Shown here in pieces: positions 28,401 to 38,200 of a stretch of 64,000 nt of DNA (its first letter is position 1; each line of letters starts with the position of its first letter). A model generated the notes under the pieces. It was not told the origin of the DNA, did not search any database, and saw nothing but the letters and a program-made list of their open reading frames with translations. Both the position numbers and the translations under genes were made by a program. The stretch covers positions 124,001 to 188,000 of the forward strand of contig NW_020289984.1 in assembly GCF_003144245.1 (NCBI RefSeq), in the 5' to 3' direction. The stretch is from Jaminaea rosea (lineage: Eukaryota > Basidiomycota > Exobasidiomycetes > Microstromatales).

Positions 28401-29107
28401 CAGTCGCTGGTAGTCGATGGGTCGTGGCCGAGGGCGAGGCGGCCCTTTGGACTGGTCACCTGACCCCTGCATGCCCTCTGATGGCAACGGCGACGACGAC
28501 GTCACACTTCCAACATGGACGACGTCGTTTGTGCCCGATGGGTAAACAAAGTCTTCTTCCTCTTCCTCTTCCTCTTCATTGCCCTCGTCACGATGATGCG
28601 CGCCGTTAGCATTCTCATGAGGAGGCGCATCTTGCTGTTGGTATACGAATGCCTCTTCGTCTGCACTTTCGCTGCTGCTGTCAAGTGGCCCATTTGTGCT
28701 CATCAAAGGCATGGCGTCGGCGTCATTGGGCCCTCGATGATGAACCAATTCAGGCGCAATGCTTGATAGCTGAGCCTCTTGCGTAGGCTTTGGGGTGCCA
28801 GCATCGCTGCCACCTCGAGATGCCCATGCTGACTCTGGGCTCAGAGGATCGGCAAATGCGCCAAGTGAGGGCACTGATGGGCTGCCTTGAGTTTTGAAAT
28901 GTCTGGTCGACGACGATGGTGGTGCCCTCTGCGGAGTCGGCCTGGCGATGGACGGATCATCTGGCAGGCCATCATCGTCGTCGTCTCTGGACCACGCATT
29001 GCTGGACCTGCATGGCACAGAGGTAGTGAGCAACGACGAGTGCATTCCTCTCTTGCCCAGCTCAGCGTGAATTCCACTCACTCTCCTAGCGGTCCGTAGA
29101 AGGACAT
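25486..29107 (-). CDS. ankyrin-repeat, FYVE and RING protein (probable endosomal ubiquitin ligase)
   Basis: Three exons: 29107-29082, 29007-28179 and 28095-25486; 1154 aa. Exon 1 encodes MSFYGPLGE, and the joins are in frame. The N-terminal part is acidic and disordered; ankyrin repeats follow (QMPIHYAAKQGKLDLLKWLV, then TALHKAALAGRLPVLVYLLS, GWTALHNASSRGYLDLVKYL and one more). The FYVE finger has RKHHCRRCGRIFC, the PI3P-binding R(R/K)HHCR signature, at about 920-935. At the extreme C terminus a RING-like finger starts CVICFEEL and ends CPTHAR, so the last ligand position is His. Yeast Pib1 also combines FYVE with RING and acts at endosome and vacuole membranes. The addition of ankyrin repeats suggests a substrate- or partner-binding module. 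Ligase activity is inference. Confidence 0.87.
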
Positions 29108-29314
29108 GACGATGGCGAACGGACAAAGGCAGGATACGATGATGATAGCAATCCAATCACACAAGGCAATCCAACACCTGCCGGTCTGCATTTTGGCCCC
29201 TCCACGCGCAGCCCGGCTCCCCTCTCGTGCGACACCCACGCGCGCCCATCCGATTCACGCCCGCGCTTCACCAAACGGCAGTGTTGTGTGCTATCGATTA
29301 CTCTTACAATCGTT

Positions 29315-32300
29315 CTACGCCCACTGCATCGCCGACTCTCCCTGCATCGCCTTCTTTTGCCTGTCTTCAAATACATTTCGCTTCTCGTGCCAGTCGCTCA
29401 TCATCATCTCGCCCCTCTGCCCGATCACCTTCTTCAACTCATCTACCAATGCTCTCGTCGCAGCCGCTGACTCTGTCGCAGACACCGGTCGCTCATCAGG
29501 ATCGATGGCGCGCTTCATCAGAGAGTCGAGCGTCACGTAGGCAATGTAGCGCTGCGGCAGCATTGCCCCTGCACCACCACCCGTGACCTTGCGCGTGCGA
29601 GCCTCTGAATTGCTCTTCTGCACCCAGCGAATCGCAGCTTGCAGTGCTTCGTCCACTCGATCTGTCTTGAGGTAGACCTTGATCAGCAGCTCCGGCTGCT
29701 CATTCTCAAACCAGCCCAGTAGCCAGAGGGGCACCTCGAGCTTACCGCCATCCGACCGCCTCAGCGCAAGGAGACGCTCGAGTACTATGACGCGATGGCG
29801 CCAAACCGTCTCTGGCCCACGAGCATCTTCGATCTCGAGGTTGAGCTTCAGGTAGCGCCAGGCTCGCTCCGCCAAAGACCCCGTCCAGCCTGATGTGCGA
29901 TCCGACGAGCGCAAAAAGCCCCATCCTGCCGACCAATCTTCACCCTCCTCCTCTTCTGCTTCGCTTCCTTGCCCTGCCTCATAATCGCCAGCAAGCAAAT
30001 CAAGCATCTTATTTGCCTCCACTCCTGTACCCTCGGGATCTTGCGCCTGGAGTTCTTTTTCCGCCACCTCTTTGCGATAGCTTTGCAAGAAAGCGCTCGT
30101 GGCGCACTTGACGGCTAGCTGCGCAAAGATGCCACAGGGGTCGACATCCAGGCCACGTGCGGCCGTAAAGGCCTTGTCGTACTCCTCGTTGCGGATCAGT
30201 AGCGAGACGATGTCCGTCGCGCTTAGCGTCATTGTTGCGCTTGCTAGCTCGGGATACATTTGCACAAGTTCCAGCCGTGATAGGACTAGGCGATACTCCC
30301 GCCGGACATCGTCTTGTTGGACGATGCGGATCTCTTTGCTGCCTGCTTGCCAATGAGAGGAGGGAATGTAGCTCGACAGCTTCTTCGCAGACGAGGACGG
30401 GTGAAGTCGAGCTGACATCGTCGCGGGTGCAAGATTCTCTTCCTCGTACTCTCGCATTGCGCTAGTGTTGAGCGCGTCTGCAAACCAAGCATTGTTGGCA
30501 TCGAGGAGCGAGAGGGCGTTGATCGCTGTCAGATAGCTGCGAGCCTGCTGAACCGCGAGGTCCAGGAAATCGTCGTACACAGAAGCGGCGCTAGTCCCGT
30601 TGGCAATGCGTTGCAGCTCCCCGAGTCGATGGGCCTGTTGGTACATGACAGCTCCAGCGGATTTGAAGTCGCTGCGATGAACATGGTACGAATAGAGGAT
30701 GTGGAAGAAGTTGGGCAGCGCGGTCGGGTCGCAGTTGCGAGCCTTGAAACTCAGGTTGCGCTCCACCTCAGCTTGCAAGCCTGCAAAGTTGAACTCGAGC
30801 AGCTGCGATACGTGGCCTGTCTCACACATGGCTGAGATGAGCGTTCGCAGGCAGTCGCGACGCAGCACGTCCGAGGGCATCTCCATGACTGTAGAGTAGC
30901 TTGCAGCGTAGTCGCCGAGGTGAAGTTGCGAGCGGAAGAGGCGGAAGTAGAGCTCACGAGCATCGGCGGGCGATTGAACTTCCGTCGACTTGGTGCTGCG
31001 AGCGAGGCGCAAAGCTTTGGTGACAAAGGCCACGATTTGGGAATGAGCTAGGAAGGGCTCGAAAAGGTCGGCGACATGGCGGCAGTATCTGGCAAGAAGG
31101 ATGTCAGAGACCGCTTCGGCACTGTCGTATTCGCCGGATAGTACCGAAGGGGGCAGAAGCTGCGCGAGGAGCTGCTGATCTTGTCTGATGGGGCGTTGGC
31201 TCAGAGCGAGGATGCCAGCCATGCTGGATGAGAAAGCTTCGGCAGCTTCGACGAAGCAGCCTTGCTGGAGCAGCGCAAGTGCGCTCAGATATGATGACGC
31301 AGGCGTTTCAGCAAAGGCGTTGGCCAATAGCCGACAGGCGAGAGGGACGCCGTGCGACACGAGGCTGTGGCACAAGAGAGCCTGCCTCGCGCCAAGAGTA
31401 GGCAATTGGATGGCCTCGCGTGCATCGCAACTCGACGAGATGCCCATGGCTTGCAGCGTGGATGAGACAGCGTGAGCTAGCATTTGTGATGCAGCAGCGC
31501 CCTCTCTATCGTCCCCGCTGTCCGTCCTCAGCATCTCTTGCGCTACGCAAAAGTGGACGAGGCCAGAAGTAGGCGCCGCGACGGCTATGCGGCTTTGCTC
31601 GCTGACATTGAGCAGACCGAGCTCCTTCGCGATGTCGTCCTCATGCGTGCCCTTGCATGCCAGGACGACCGCGCTACGGGACTCCTCCGGGGGGAGGGGC
31701 AGGTCTGCAAGCTTGACGGCGAGTGAGAGTGAGTGAAAGACAGTGATGAGGCGGACGATGAGATTTGGCAGCCGCTCGAATGAGCTTGCGACAGAAGCCG
31801 CTTCGTCATCCTCACTGGCGCTCATGGCATGGATAGCCAGCACAAGCAGCAGCAGCGACTTGCTGAGCCGTGTGCGATTGCGAAGCGACTGGTAGGCGCC
31901 ATCAGCCACGAATGCCGAGGCGATCTCCGTTCGCAGTAACGACCTGTTCCAAATGAGGCTGTCCTTCTTCGAGTTCAGTGAGGGACTTGAGATGAGTAGG
32001 TCGGCGAGGGCAAAGAAGGCCGGCTCCAAGGCCGGCTTTTCCCAATCGATATCTTCCGATACTGTCTCTTCGGCAGGAAGGACCGTTGCAACTTTCGACT
32101 CAGCCAGCCGTGTGAGCACAGCCAGGGCAGGCTCTTGCAGCTCTTCAAGCCCAGCATCGAGTCCAGCGTTCCAGAGGTCCAGCGCGGCGTCATTGATATC
32201 CGAACCAAGAGGTTGTGACACGAGCTGGAGTGTGTCGCGGGCGAAAGCATCGACGGAGATGGCGGGAAGACTCGAGGTGAGCGCTGTTGCAACAGTGGCA

Positions 32301-34570
32301 AGTGCCACGCTCATCTCCCCCAGATCGCTGATGGCTGCCTCGCCGTAGTCTTCTTCTCTCGCCTCACTACCAGTGTTGGCCGCGTTGAGATGTTGTGCGA
32401 GACGACGACGCTTGCGCGCGAGCTGGCCATCATTGTTCTCGTGGCTGATCTCTTGGGCTACAGCGGTGAGAGAGCCTCCTGACCGCTGCGCTGCGCCGAC
32501 ACAGTGACCTTCCGCCAGTGCTACCAGGGCATCCACGGCGTCTTTGTGGATGGTAAAGGCCAGGCGGTCCCTTGTTAACACCAAGGGTGTAGTCCAGCGC
32601 TCGTCATCGGAGGAGGCAACAAACTCGATCGGCCACCGACCCTGACCATCTGCCTCTTCCAGCAAGCCAATGAACCTCTGCCACTCTCGTCGGATCGCCG
32701 TCTTGAACTCTTCGTGCAGGACAGCACCCGTCTCGGGATCGATCTCGAGCTGTACGCCAGAACCGACAGTTAACGCGATCTGGTCTGCCAAAGACTGAAA
32801 TGCAGCGTCCGGTTGCAGAGCGGCCGGGAGCGCGAGGCGTGCGGAGGACAGCGAGTCGAGGAGCGCTGCAGCATAGACGTCGACTGCCCACTCGAGCGAA
32901 GAGACGCTATACCTGCCTGCCTCCATGATGCGAGAAAGATAGAAGGAGCTCGCCGCAGATTGCGGCGATGAGTCGTAGTCTTGCTCGGCTGTCGAGAGGA
33001 GAGCCTCGATCTCGCTGCCTCGCAGCGGGGTATATGTGGTGGATGGGTCGTAGGCTGTCGTGCTCCAGTCCTCAGAGTCAACGGTGGTCTCTTCACCATC
33101 CTGCTCTTCTTCGATCAAGTGTACGATTGACTGTTTGATGAGAGAGCGTCCGCCTGCATCCCAAAGCGTCCAGAGCGCCCACTCGTCGCTCGACATGACG
33201 ATTGCATCTCGCAGTTCAGCAGCCATTCCTTTCGTCTCCTGGTCACAAGCTTTCTGCCACAGTAGCGCAATTTGACTGATTCCTTGACCTGATGCTGAGT
33301 TGTGAGATGGCGGAACCGGTGATCGCGTGGCGATAGCCCGCGTCGATGACTTAGCGCCGGCGAGCTCGACGCCGTACAGGGCAAAGAAGGAGCCAGTGGG
33401 AAGCGGCGTTGGAACAAAAACGAGGAGGTAGAGTGGATACTCGCTTTCATCTCGAGCGTCTGGCTGGAAGACGCGTACATGCGGCCTGCTTGCGCCGCGG
33501 CTGCCAAAGGGAGGCAATGAGGTGCCTGTAGCCTCATCGGTTTCAGAGACGAGAGCGCTAGGCAAGTCGACGGTAACGACGCAGGAGTCTGTGACGAGGT
33601 CCCATGCTCTGAGCTTGCGATCACGTGAGATGCAAAACGCGATCGAAGAGGCATCGTCCCGTACAAGTGTGTCCATGGAGACGACCTGGGTGGATGCGAC
33701 ATTGGCCGAAAGGCTCGTGTCGACGCTCACGGACTGCTGGGCTGGCGAGGGCGAGGAGCGAGAAAAGAACTTGGAAAAGTTCTTGAAGAACGAAGTTGAG
33801 CGCAGCATCGTTTCGCGCCATTCGTCGTCGTCGCTCTGGCGCTGCAGCTTGATGAGGGCTCCATCCTCGCAAGCGACGAGGACAGTCGTTGGATCAACGA
33901 TATGGACGAGTGCGTTTGCGCGGATGGGCGGTAGCGGCGAGCCTCCTCGTTGCGGGCTCATTGTGTTGCTGCTCGACTCGACGAGGCTGGCTACCTTGTG
34001 TTCAGACGCCCAGTCGTGCGGGAGCGTTGACGCGTAAAAGGCGCCTGGCGGTGGGAAGCGGAGGTGGAAGAGCCATCCGGTGATTGTGATGCCGATGAAA
34101 GCGACGCCGCCAGAGAATTCGTCGAGGAATATGGAAAAGCCAGGCAAGAGAGGGGCAGGAAAGAGGAAGTGTTGTGGGCAAGGTATCGGCGAGGAGATGC
34201 CCATCGGGAGCTCGTTGCCGTCATTGTCAAGGCGAATGAGGCTGAGCTCCAGAGTTTGGCCCTCGTGAATGGCGCGCGCAACGACGATGCAGCCGGATTG
34301 ATCTGCGGACGACGATGACGAGTGCATCCTTGCCGTCGCATAGTGGGCATGCTCAGAGGGTATTCTGTCCCTCGTTGAAGAAGGCTGCGTGTACGCTGGA
34401 TGAGAAGAGGGTACGGTGCGGCTCTCAGTCGTCCGCGAGGATGAGAGGCTGTACGCTACGACCCTCTTACTCGTCCAAGAGGACGTCGACGAGGACGAGG
34501 CCATGATGGGCGGCTTCGAGAAGGTAAGACTAGGAGGAGCAGACGATACGAAGAAGCCTTGCTTTTGCAT
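29315..34570 (-). CDS. NUP120: nucleoporin NUP120/NUP160, Y-complex scaffold
   Basis: Uninterrupted gene, 1751 aa from the ATG at 34570 (MQKQGFFVSSAPPS). The frame stays open to an ATG at 34822, but those 84 codons lie in GA/CT-repeat DNA and read as Arg/Gln/Thr-rich low complexity, so I prefer 34570. The N-terminal beta-propeller is recognised by GGVAFIGITITGWLFHLRFP, a signature of Nup120/Nup160, and the rest is alpha-helical. The C-terminal region contains DPCGIFAQLAVKCA and WLLGWFENEQPELLIKVYLK, both characteristic of Nup160. The protein is a structural arm of the Y-shaped (Nup84/Nup107) complex of the nuclear pore and is needed for pore assembly and mRNA export. It is somewhat longer than the human protein (1436 aa), owing to low-complexity inserts in the propeller. 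Confidence 0.88.
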   Translation of the reverse strand: MQKQGFFVSSAPPSLTFSKPPIMASSSSTSSWTSKRVVAYSLSSSRTTESRTVPSSHPAYTQPSSTRDRIPSEHAHYATARMHSSSSSADQSGCIVVARAIHEGQTLELSLIRLDNDGNELPMGISSPIPCPQHFLFPAPLLPGFSIFLDEFSGGVAFIGITITGWLFHLRFPPPGAFYASTLPHDWASEHKVASLVESSSNTMSPQRGGSPLPPIRANALVHIVDPTTVLVACEDGALIKLQRQSDDDEWRETMLRSTSFFKNFSKFFSRSSPSPAQQSVSVDTSLSANVASTQVVSMDTLVRDDASSIAFCISRDRKLRAWDLVTDSCVVTVDLPSALVSETDEATGTSLPPFGSRGASRPHVRVFQPDARDESEYPLYLLVFVPTPLPTGSFFALYGVELAGAKSSTRAIATRSPVPPSHNSASGQGISQIALLWQKACDQETKGMAAELRDAIVMSSDEWALWTLWDAGGRSLIKQSIVHLIEEEQDGEETTVDSEDWSTTAYDPSTTYTPLRGSEIEALLSTAEQDYDSSPQSAASSFYLSRIMEAGRYSVSSLEWAVDVYAAALLDSLSSARLALPAALQPDAAFQSLADQIALTVGSGVQLEIDPETGAVLHEEFKTAIRREWQRFIGLLEEADGQGRWPIEFVASSDDERWTTPLVLTRDRLAFTIHKDAVDALVALAEGHCVGAAQRSGGSLTAVAQEISHENNDGQLARKRRRLAQHLNAANTGSEAREEDYGEAAISDLGEMSVALATVATALTSSLPAISVDAFARDTLQLVSQPLGSDINDAALDLWNAGLDAGLEELQEPALAVLTRLAESKVATVLPAEETVSEDIDWEKPALEPAFFALADLLISSPSLNSKKDSLIWNRSLLRTEIASAFVADGAYQSLRNRTRLSKSLLLLVLAIHAMSASEDDEAASVASSFERLPNLIVRLITVFHSLSLAVKLADLPLPPEESRSAVVLACKGTHEDDIAKELGLLNVSEQSRIAVAAPTSGLVHFCVAQEMLRTDSGDDREGAAASQMLAHAVSSTLQAMGISSSCDAREAIQLPTLGARQALLCHSLVSHGVPLACRLLANAFAETPASSYLSALALLQQGCFVEAAEAFSSSMAGILALSQRPIRQDQQLLAQLLPPSVLSGEYDSAEAVSDILLARYCRHVADLFEPFLAHSQIVAFVTKALRLARSTKSTEVQSPADARELYFRLFRSQLHLGDYAASYSTVMEMPSDVLRRDCLRTLISAMCETGHVSQLLEFNFAGLQAEVERNLSFKARNCDPTALPNFFHILYSYHVHRSDFKSAGAVMYQQAHRLGELQRIANGTSAASVYDDFLDLAVQQARSYLTAINALSLLDANNAWFADALNTSAMREYEEENLAPATMSARLHPSSSAKKLSSYIPSSHWQAGSKEIRIVQQDDVRREYRLVLSRLELVQMYPELASATMTLSATDIVSLLIRNEEYDKAFTAARGLDVDPCGIFAQLAVKCATSAFLQSYRKEVAEKELQAQDPEGTGVEANKMLDLLAGDYEAGQGSEAEEEEGEDWSAGWGFLRSSDRTSGWTGSLAERAWRYLKLNLEIEDARGPETVWRHRVIVLERLLALRRSDGGKLEVPLWLLGWFENEQPELLIKVYLKTDRVDEALQAAIRWVQKSNSEARTRKVTGGGAGAMLPQRYIAYVTLDSLMKRAIDPDERPVSATESAAATRALVDELKKVIGQRGEMMMSDWHEKRNVFEDRQKKAMQGESAMQWA

Positions 34571-35224
34571 CTCATCGACTTCGCTGGCTCTGTCTTGGCT
34601 CGCGTCTGTCTCTCTCTCTCTGTTCCGTCCTTCCGTCCGTCCAACTCTCGTCTGCGATTGACTTTGGACTTGAGCCCGCGCTTCGACTTGTCTGTCTGTC
34701 TGGGCCGCTCTCTCTCTGTGGCTCCGTGTTGCCCACCCGGTCGTCCGCCCGCCCGCCCGCCCGTCTGCCCCGCGGTTGGCGTCAGAGGCAGGGCATCGCC
34801 TTGGACGTGACATCGTCTGCATTCTCTTGCTATCTCATCCCGTCTGATCTCTTTCCTTGCTGCGGCCACAGCTACTTCTTATGCTGGGACCCTCGAGCAC
34901 GACCGATCTCTAGCTGTGCGTCGCCCAATTTGGAACTATCGACGGCATACAGGCACTGAGGTAGCACCACGCAACACGCACCACGCACTACGCACCACAT
35001 CCTCTTCCTCTTCTTCCTCTCTCTCTGGCGGTCAGATCCCCTTCTCATCGGGACCTCGCTTCTAGCCGACCTGCCAGAGTGCCCTCGACATCCTCGACAT
35101 CCTGACGATTACAGAAGGCATTGACGGACGACAATCATCTTTACCCTCCTTTTCTGCCTTCGCGCTGCATCATCGGTCCATCCGCTCATCGCCTCATTCA
35201 TCATCTGCTACTCTGCCCTTCGCC
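34571..35224. promoter_or_regulatory. divergent promoter region between NUP120 and the RasGAP gene
   Basis: 654 bp with many simple-sequence tracts: ctctctctct at about 34610, gtccttccgtccgtcc at about 34626, gtctgtctgtctgg at about 34690, cccgcccgcccgccc at 34748-34762, and caccacgca-type units at about 34966-35000. A CT-rich tract at 35001-35028 precedes the RasGAP gene. No separate gene is visible. Confidence 0.5.
34748..34762 (-). promoter_or_regulatory. potential G-quadruplex tract upstream of NUP120
   Basis: Four C3 runs separated by single G on the plus strand, so the minus strand (NUP120 sense) carries four GGG runs with 1-nt loops, the most stable kind of quadruplex motif. It lies about 180 nt 5' of the preferred NUP120 start codon, or inside the extended frame if the start at 34822 is used. 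Confidence 0.6.
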
Positions 35225-38200
35225 ATGAGTCCCCCCTCTATTGGCGGCGGCGGCAACGGGGGAGGCAGCATGGCAGATCAATCGATTTCGACGATATCAA
35301 TGTCCTCATCGTCGAGTCGAACTCCGCTCGAGATGCCCTCCATCGCTCAGAAGCGCAGCTCTAGCTCTATTCATACGCCCAGCCACTCGCAGTCGCAATC
35401 ACAGTCTCAGTCTCAGTCTCAATCGCACCGAGCACAAAGCTCAATATCTCTAAGCACAAGAGGCAACTATCGGGAGAGCTCTCAGTCCCTCGTTGCCCCG
35501 GGTACTGGGGCTGCCAGCCCATCGAGCCATCATGCTATTCAGTCCTCACCCATGGAGTCGACTGCGTCATACCCGGGCTCTACTTCCATGGCTGACACGA
35601 CGCAGATGCTCATCGCGAGCGCAGTCCAACGTCTTGTGCGTAGACTTCCCTTCAATTCAGGTACCAAGCTCACTTTCCTTGAAGAGGATGAGCTGGTCCG
35701 ATCATGTGTCGCCAACCTCGTTACTGTCAGTCGAACGCAACTACCTACCGTCGCCAAGGAACTCATGGCTGCAATGGAGACTCTCAACAGGGTTCGTTCC
35801 GCTGATCGTGTTGAAGTGTATAGCATTGACTAATACTTTCACCTCGCTGTTCTGGCCCAAACCCACAGAGCGCTCAAGCATTCTCAGAAGACCAGATCAG
35901 CGTCAACCTCCTCCAGTCACAGCTCCTCGTCCTGAGAGTCATGACCGCATGTATGCTATACCATTGGCGCTGCTGTCAAGAGGTAGCTCCACCGCAGCAA
36001 TCCCCTGAGGGAGCGCCGCGAGAGCCTCTACCTCTGGCTTGGGTAGACCCAGACCCACTAGAAGATCACTTGGCCAAACAAGTCCTCTCAGTCATGACAG
36101 TCACACTGCGGCAGACGGTAGCGCGGGAAGATCGCCAGATCAATGCGTGGGCCGGCCTCTCAATGGCAGGCAACGCGACGCAATCGGGTGCAGGCAAACA
36201 TGGCGGCATGAGCAGCGCAGCGAGGTCAGCCATGCGTGATTGGGATCAGACGGCAAGTTTCGGCAGCGTCAAACAGCAAAGTCGGTGGGACGAGCAGACG
36301 CAATCGCAACCGGGAAGAGATGAGAACATGGGCTCGACGAGTGCGGCAGGAGGCATGAGTGGCAGTGGCAGCGCTCCTGGACCTGCCGTCGACAGCGAGG
36401 GCATACCAGTCGCAGCATTGTCCCTCGTCAATGGTGTCAGTCTCTTCGTCCTGCCACCTGGCTGTCCTCCGGCATTGGCTCCCTTTGAAGTACCTTCACC
36501 CGGCTGTCCTGACCTTGGCGGGACGGATAGGCCGCAGCGCTTCAAGCCCCTCGCCGTCATTGGGGGCGCTCAAGAAGGCTTCGGTAATGCAGGCCTCGGC
36601 GAGGATCTGACCAAGTCAGTTCCAGCCTTGACCAAGGCAATCTACCGCTACGCAAATCTAGTCATCTTCTATCTCAGTTCGAGCAACTGGCAAGTCGTCT
36701 CTGCGAGGATCAAGAATCGCATCGCCTACCTCATGTCCACGCCAGAGGAGTTCCCCAATGCCGCCGACCTGCGCCTCATCGAGTGCGGCAATCTTGATCC
36801 GCGCCGTCTTACCATGGTCTTCCAAGAGCTCACGAGCGCCTTTCACCACTTGCGCAAGAGCACGCAGAATACGGCTGGCCTCATCGTCCGCAGAATGGTG
36901 TGGGCCTTCATCCAATATAACCCGGTCCATTTCGCCACGCTCTATCAGACGGGTAGGCGGCTCGACGGGAATCCCGAGGTCCTTTTCGATCAGGCCTTCA
37001 CGCTTTCTGAGGCAAGCAAGAGGAAACCCGCACTCTGGCCGATGCTCACTGCGCTGCTCATTCTTTGCCCAGACGTTGTAGCAAGAGTCGTCGCTTCGGG
37101 AGGCAGTGGCAAGAACAATGCCTCGGCAGGCTTGGCCAAGAAGGCGAGCTTCATTGACGCCCTTCGCAAAGCTCTCAAGACGGGCAAGTACGGGGACATT
37201 GCCGCTGTTTGCGCCATGGACATTTGCAAGGCTGCTACGTACACGCCTCCGACGAGCAATAGCGGGTTGCGCATGTTGGTCCCAGAGTTCGAGCGAGAGC
37301 TCAAGGAGCGAGTCTTCGACCCCTCTAAGCCTATGCTCAACTCCGCCAAGCAAATTGAAACCTCACTCATCGTCGATGGCTTCATCAGCTTCTTCCGCCT
37401 CGATCCGAAGAGGACGTTGCAGCACACCATTCCCGTTTGCATCGCTGATTCCAGCCCGACAGCCTTCAAAGTTGGCTTTCTAAAGGCCATTCTGCAGCTC
37501 GTTAGCGAGTCGTTACACATCCCTTGGAATCCGCAAGTGCCCATCGTCTTCCCGCAGGCGAGCCCGTGGATGAGACGGACATTTAAAGACCTCGTGTACA
37601 GGCTTTTGAGAGAGGGGCGAACGCAGCAGCAGCCAGCACGAAGGGTCCTCCCTGGCGCGGGCAAAGCCGGCGCCGACGATCTTCAGAATCGCCTTCAGCT
37701 CCTGCACGCCATCCTCAGCGTCTGGAAGGCCGATCCGCGCACTGCCTCGCACGGACTCGCCTTCAATTATTCGACGGGTCTGGCATCTCTGTCGCCTCAC
37801 CGATCAGTCGGTGATATGGACCAGCTCCTTCAGGGGGCCATGCAGACGGACTCGGTCCTCTCTTTGATCTTCATGATCACCCGCGCGTCCTTTCTACCTG
37901 GCTGCACAGAGCTTCACGCCGCAGCTCTTGACGTCTTGCACGCTTGCTATCAATCGGCACAGGGAGGCGGCCACGGCCATGGCTCTGACCGTCCAGACGA
38001 GCATCACGCAACCTTCTTGCTTCATGCCCGCAGGGCCATGCACTCGTCTGAGGCAATGTTGACCCAAAGGCTCTCAGAACATCTCGTGCGCGCACCCGAC
38101 GCCGTCGAGCAGCGACATTGGTATCGCTTGTGGGTTTCTGGACTTCAACTGCAGGTCCAAAATGCTTTGAGCTACAGCGCGATGTCGGTCGCAGAAAAGG

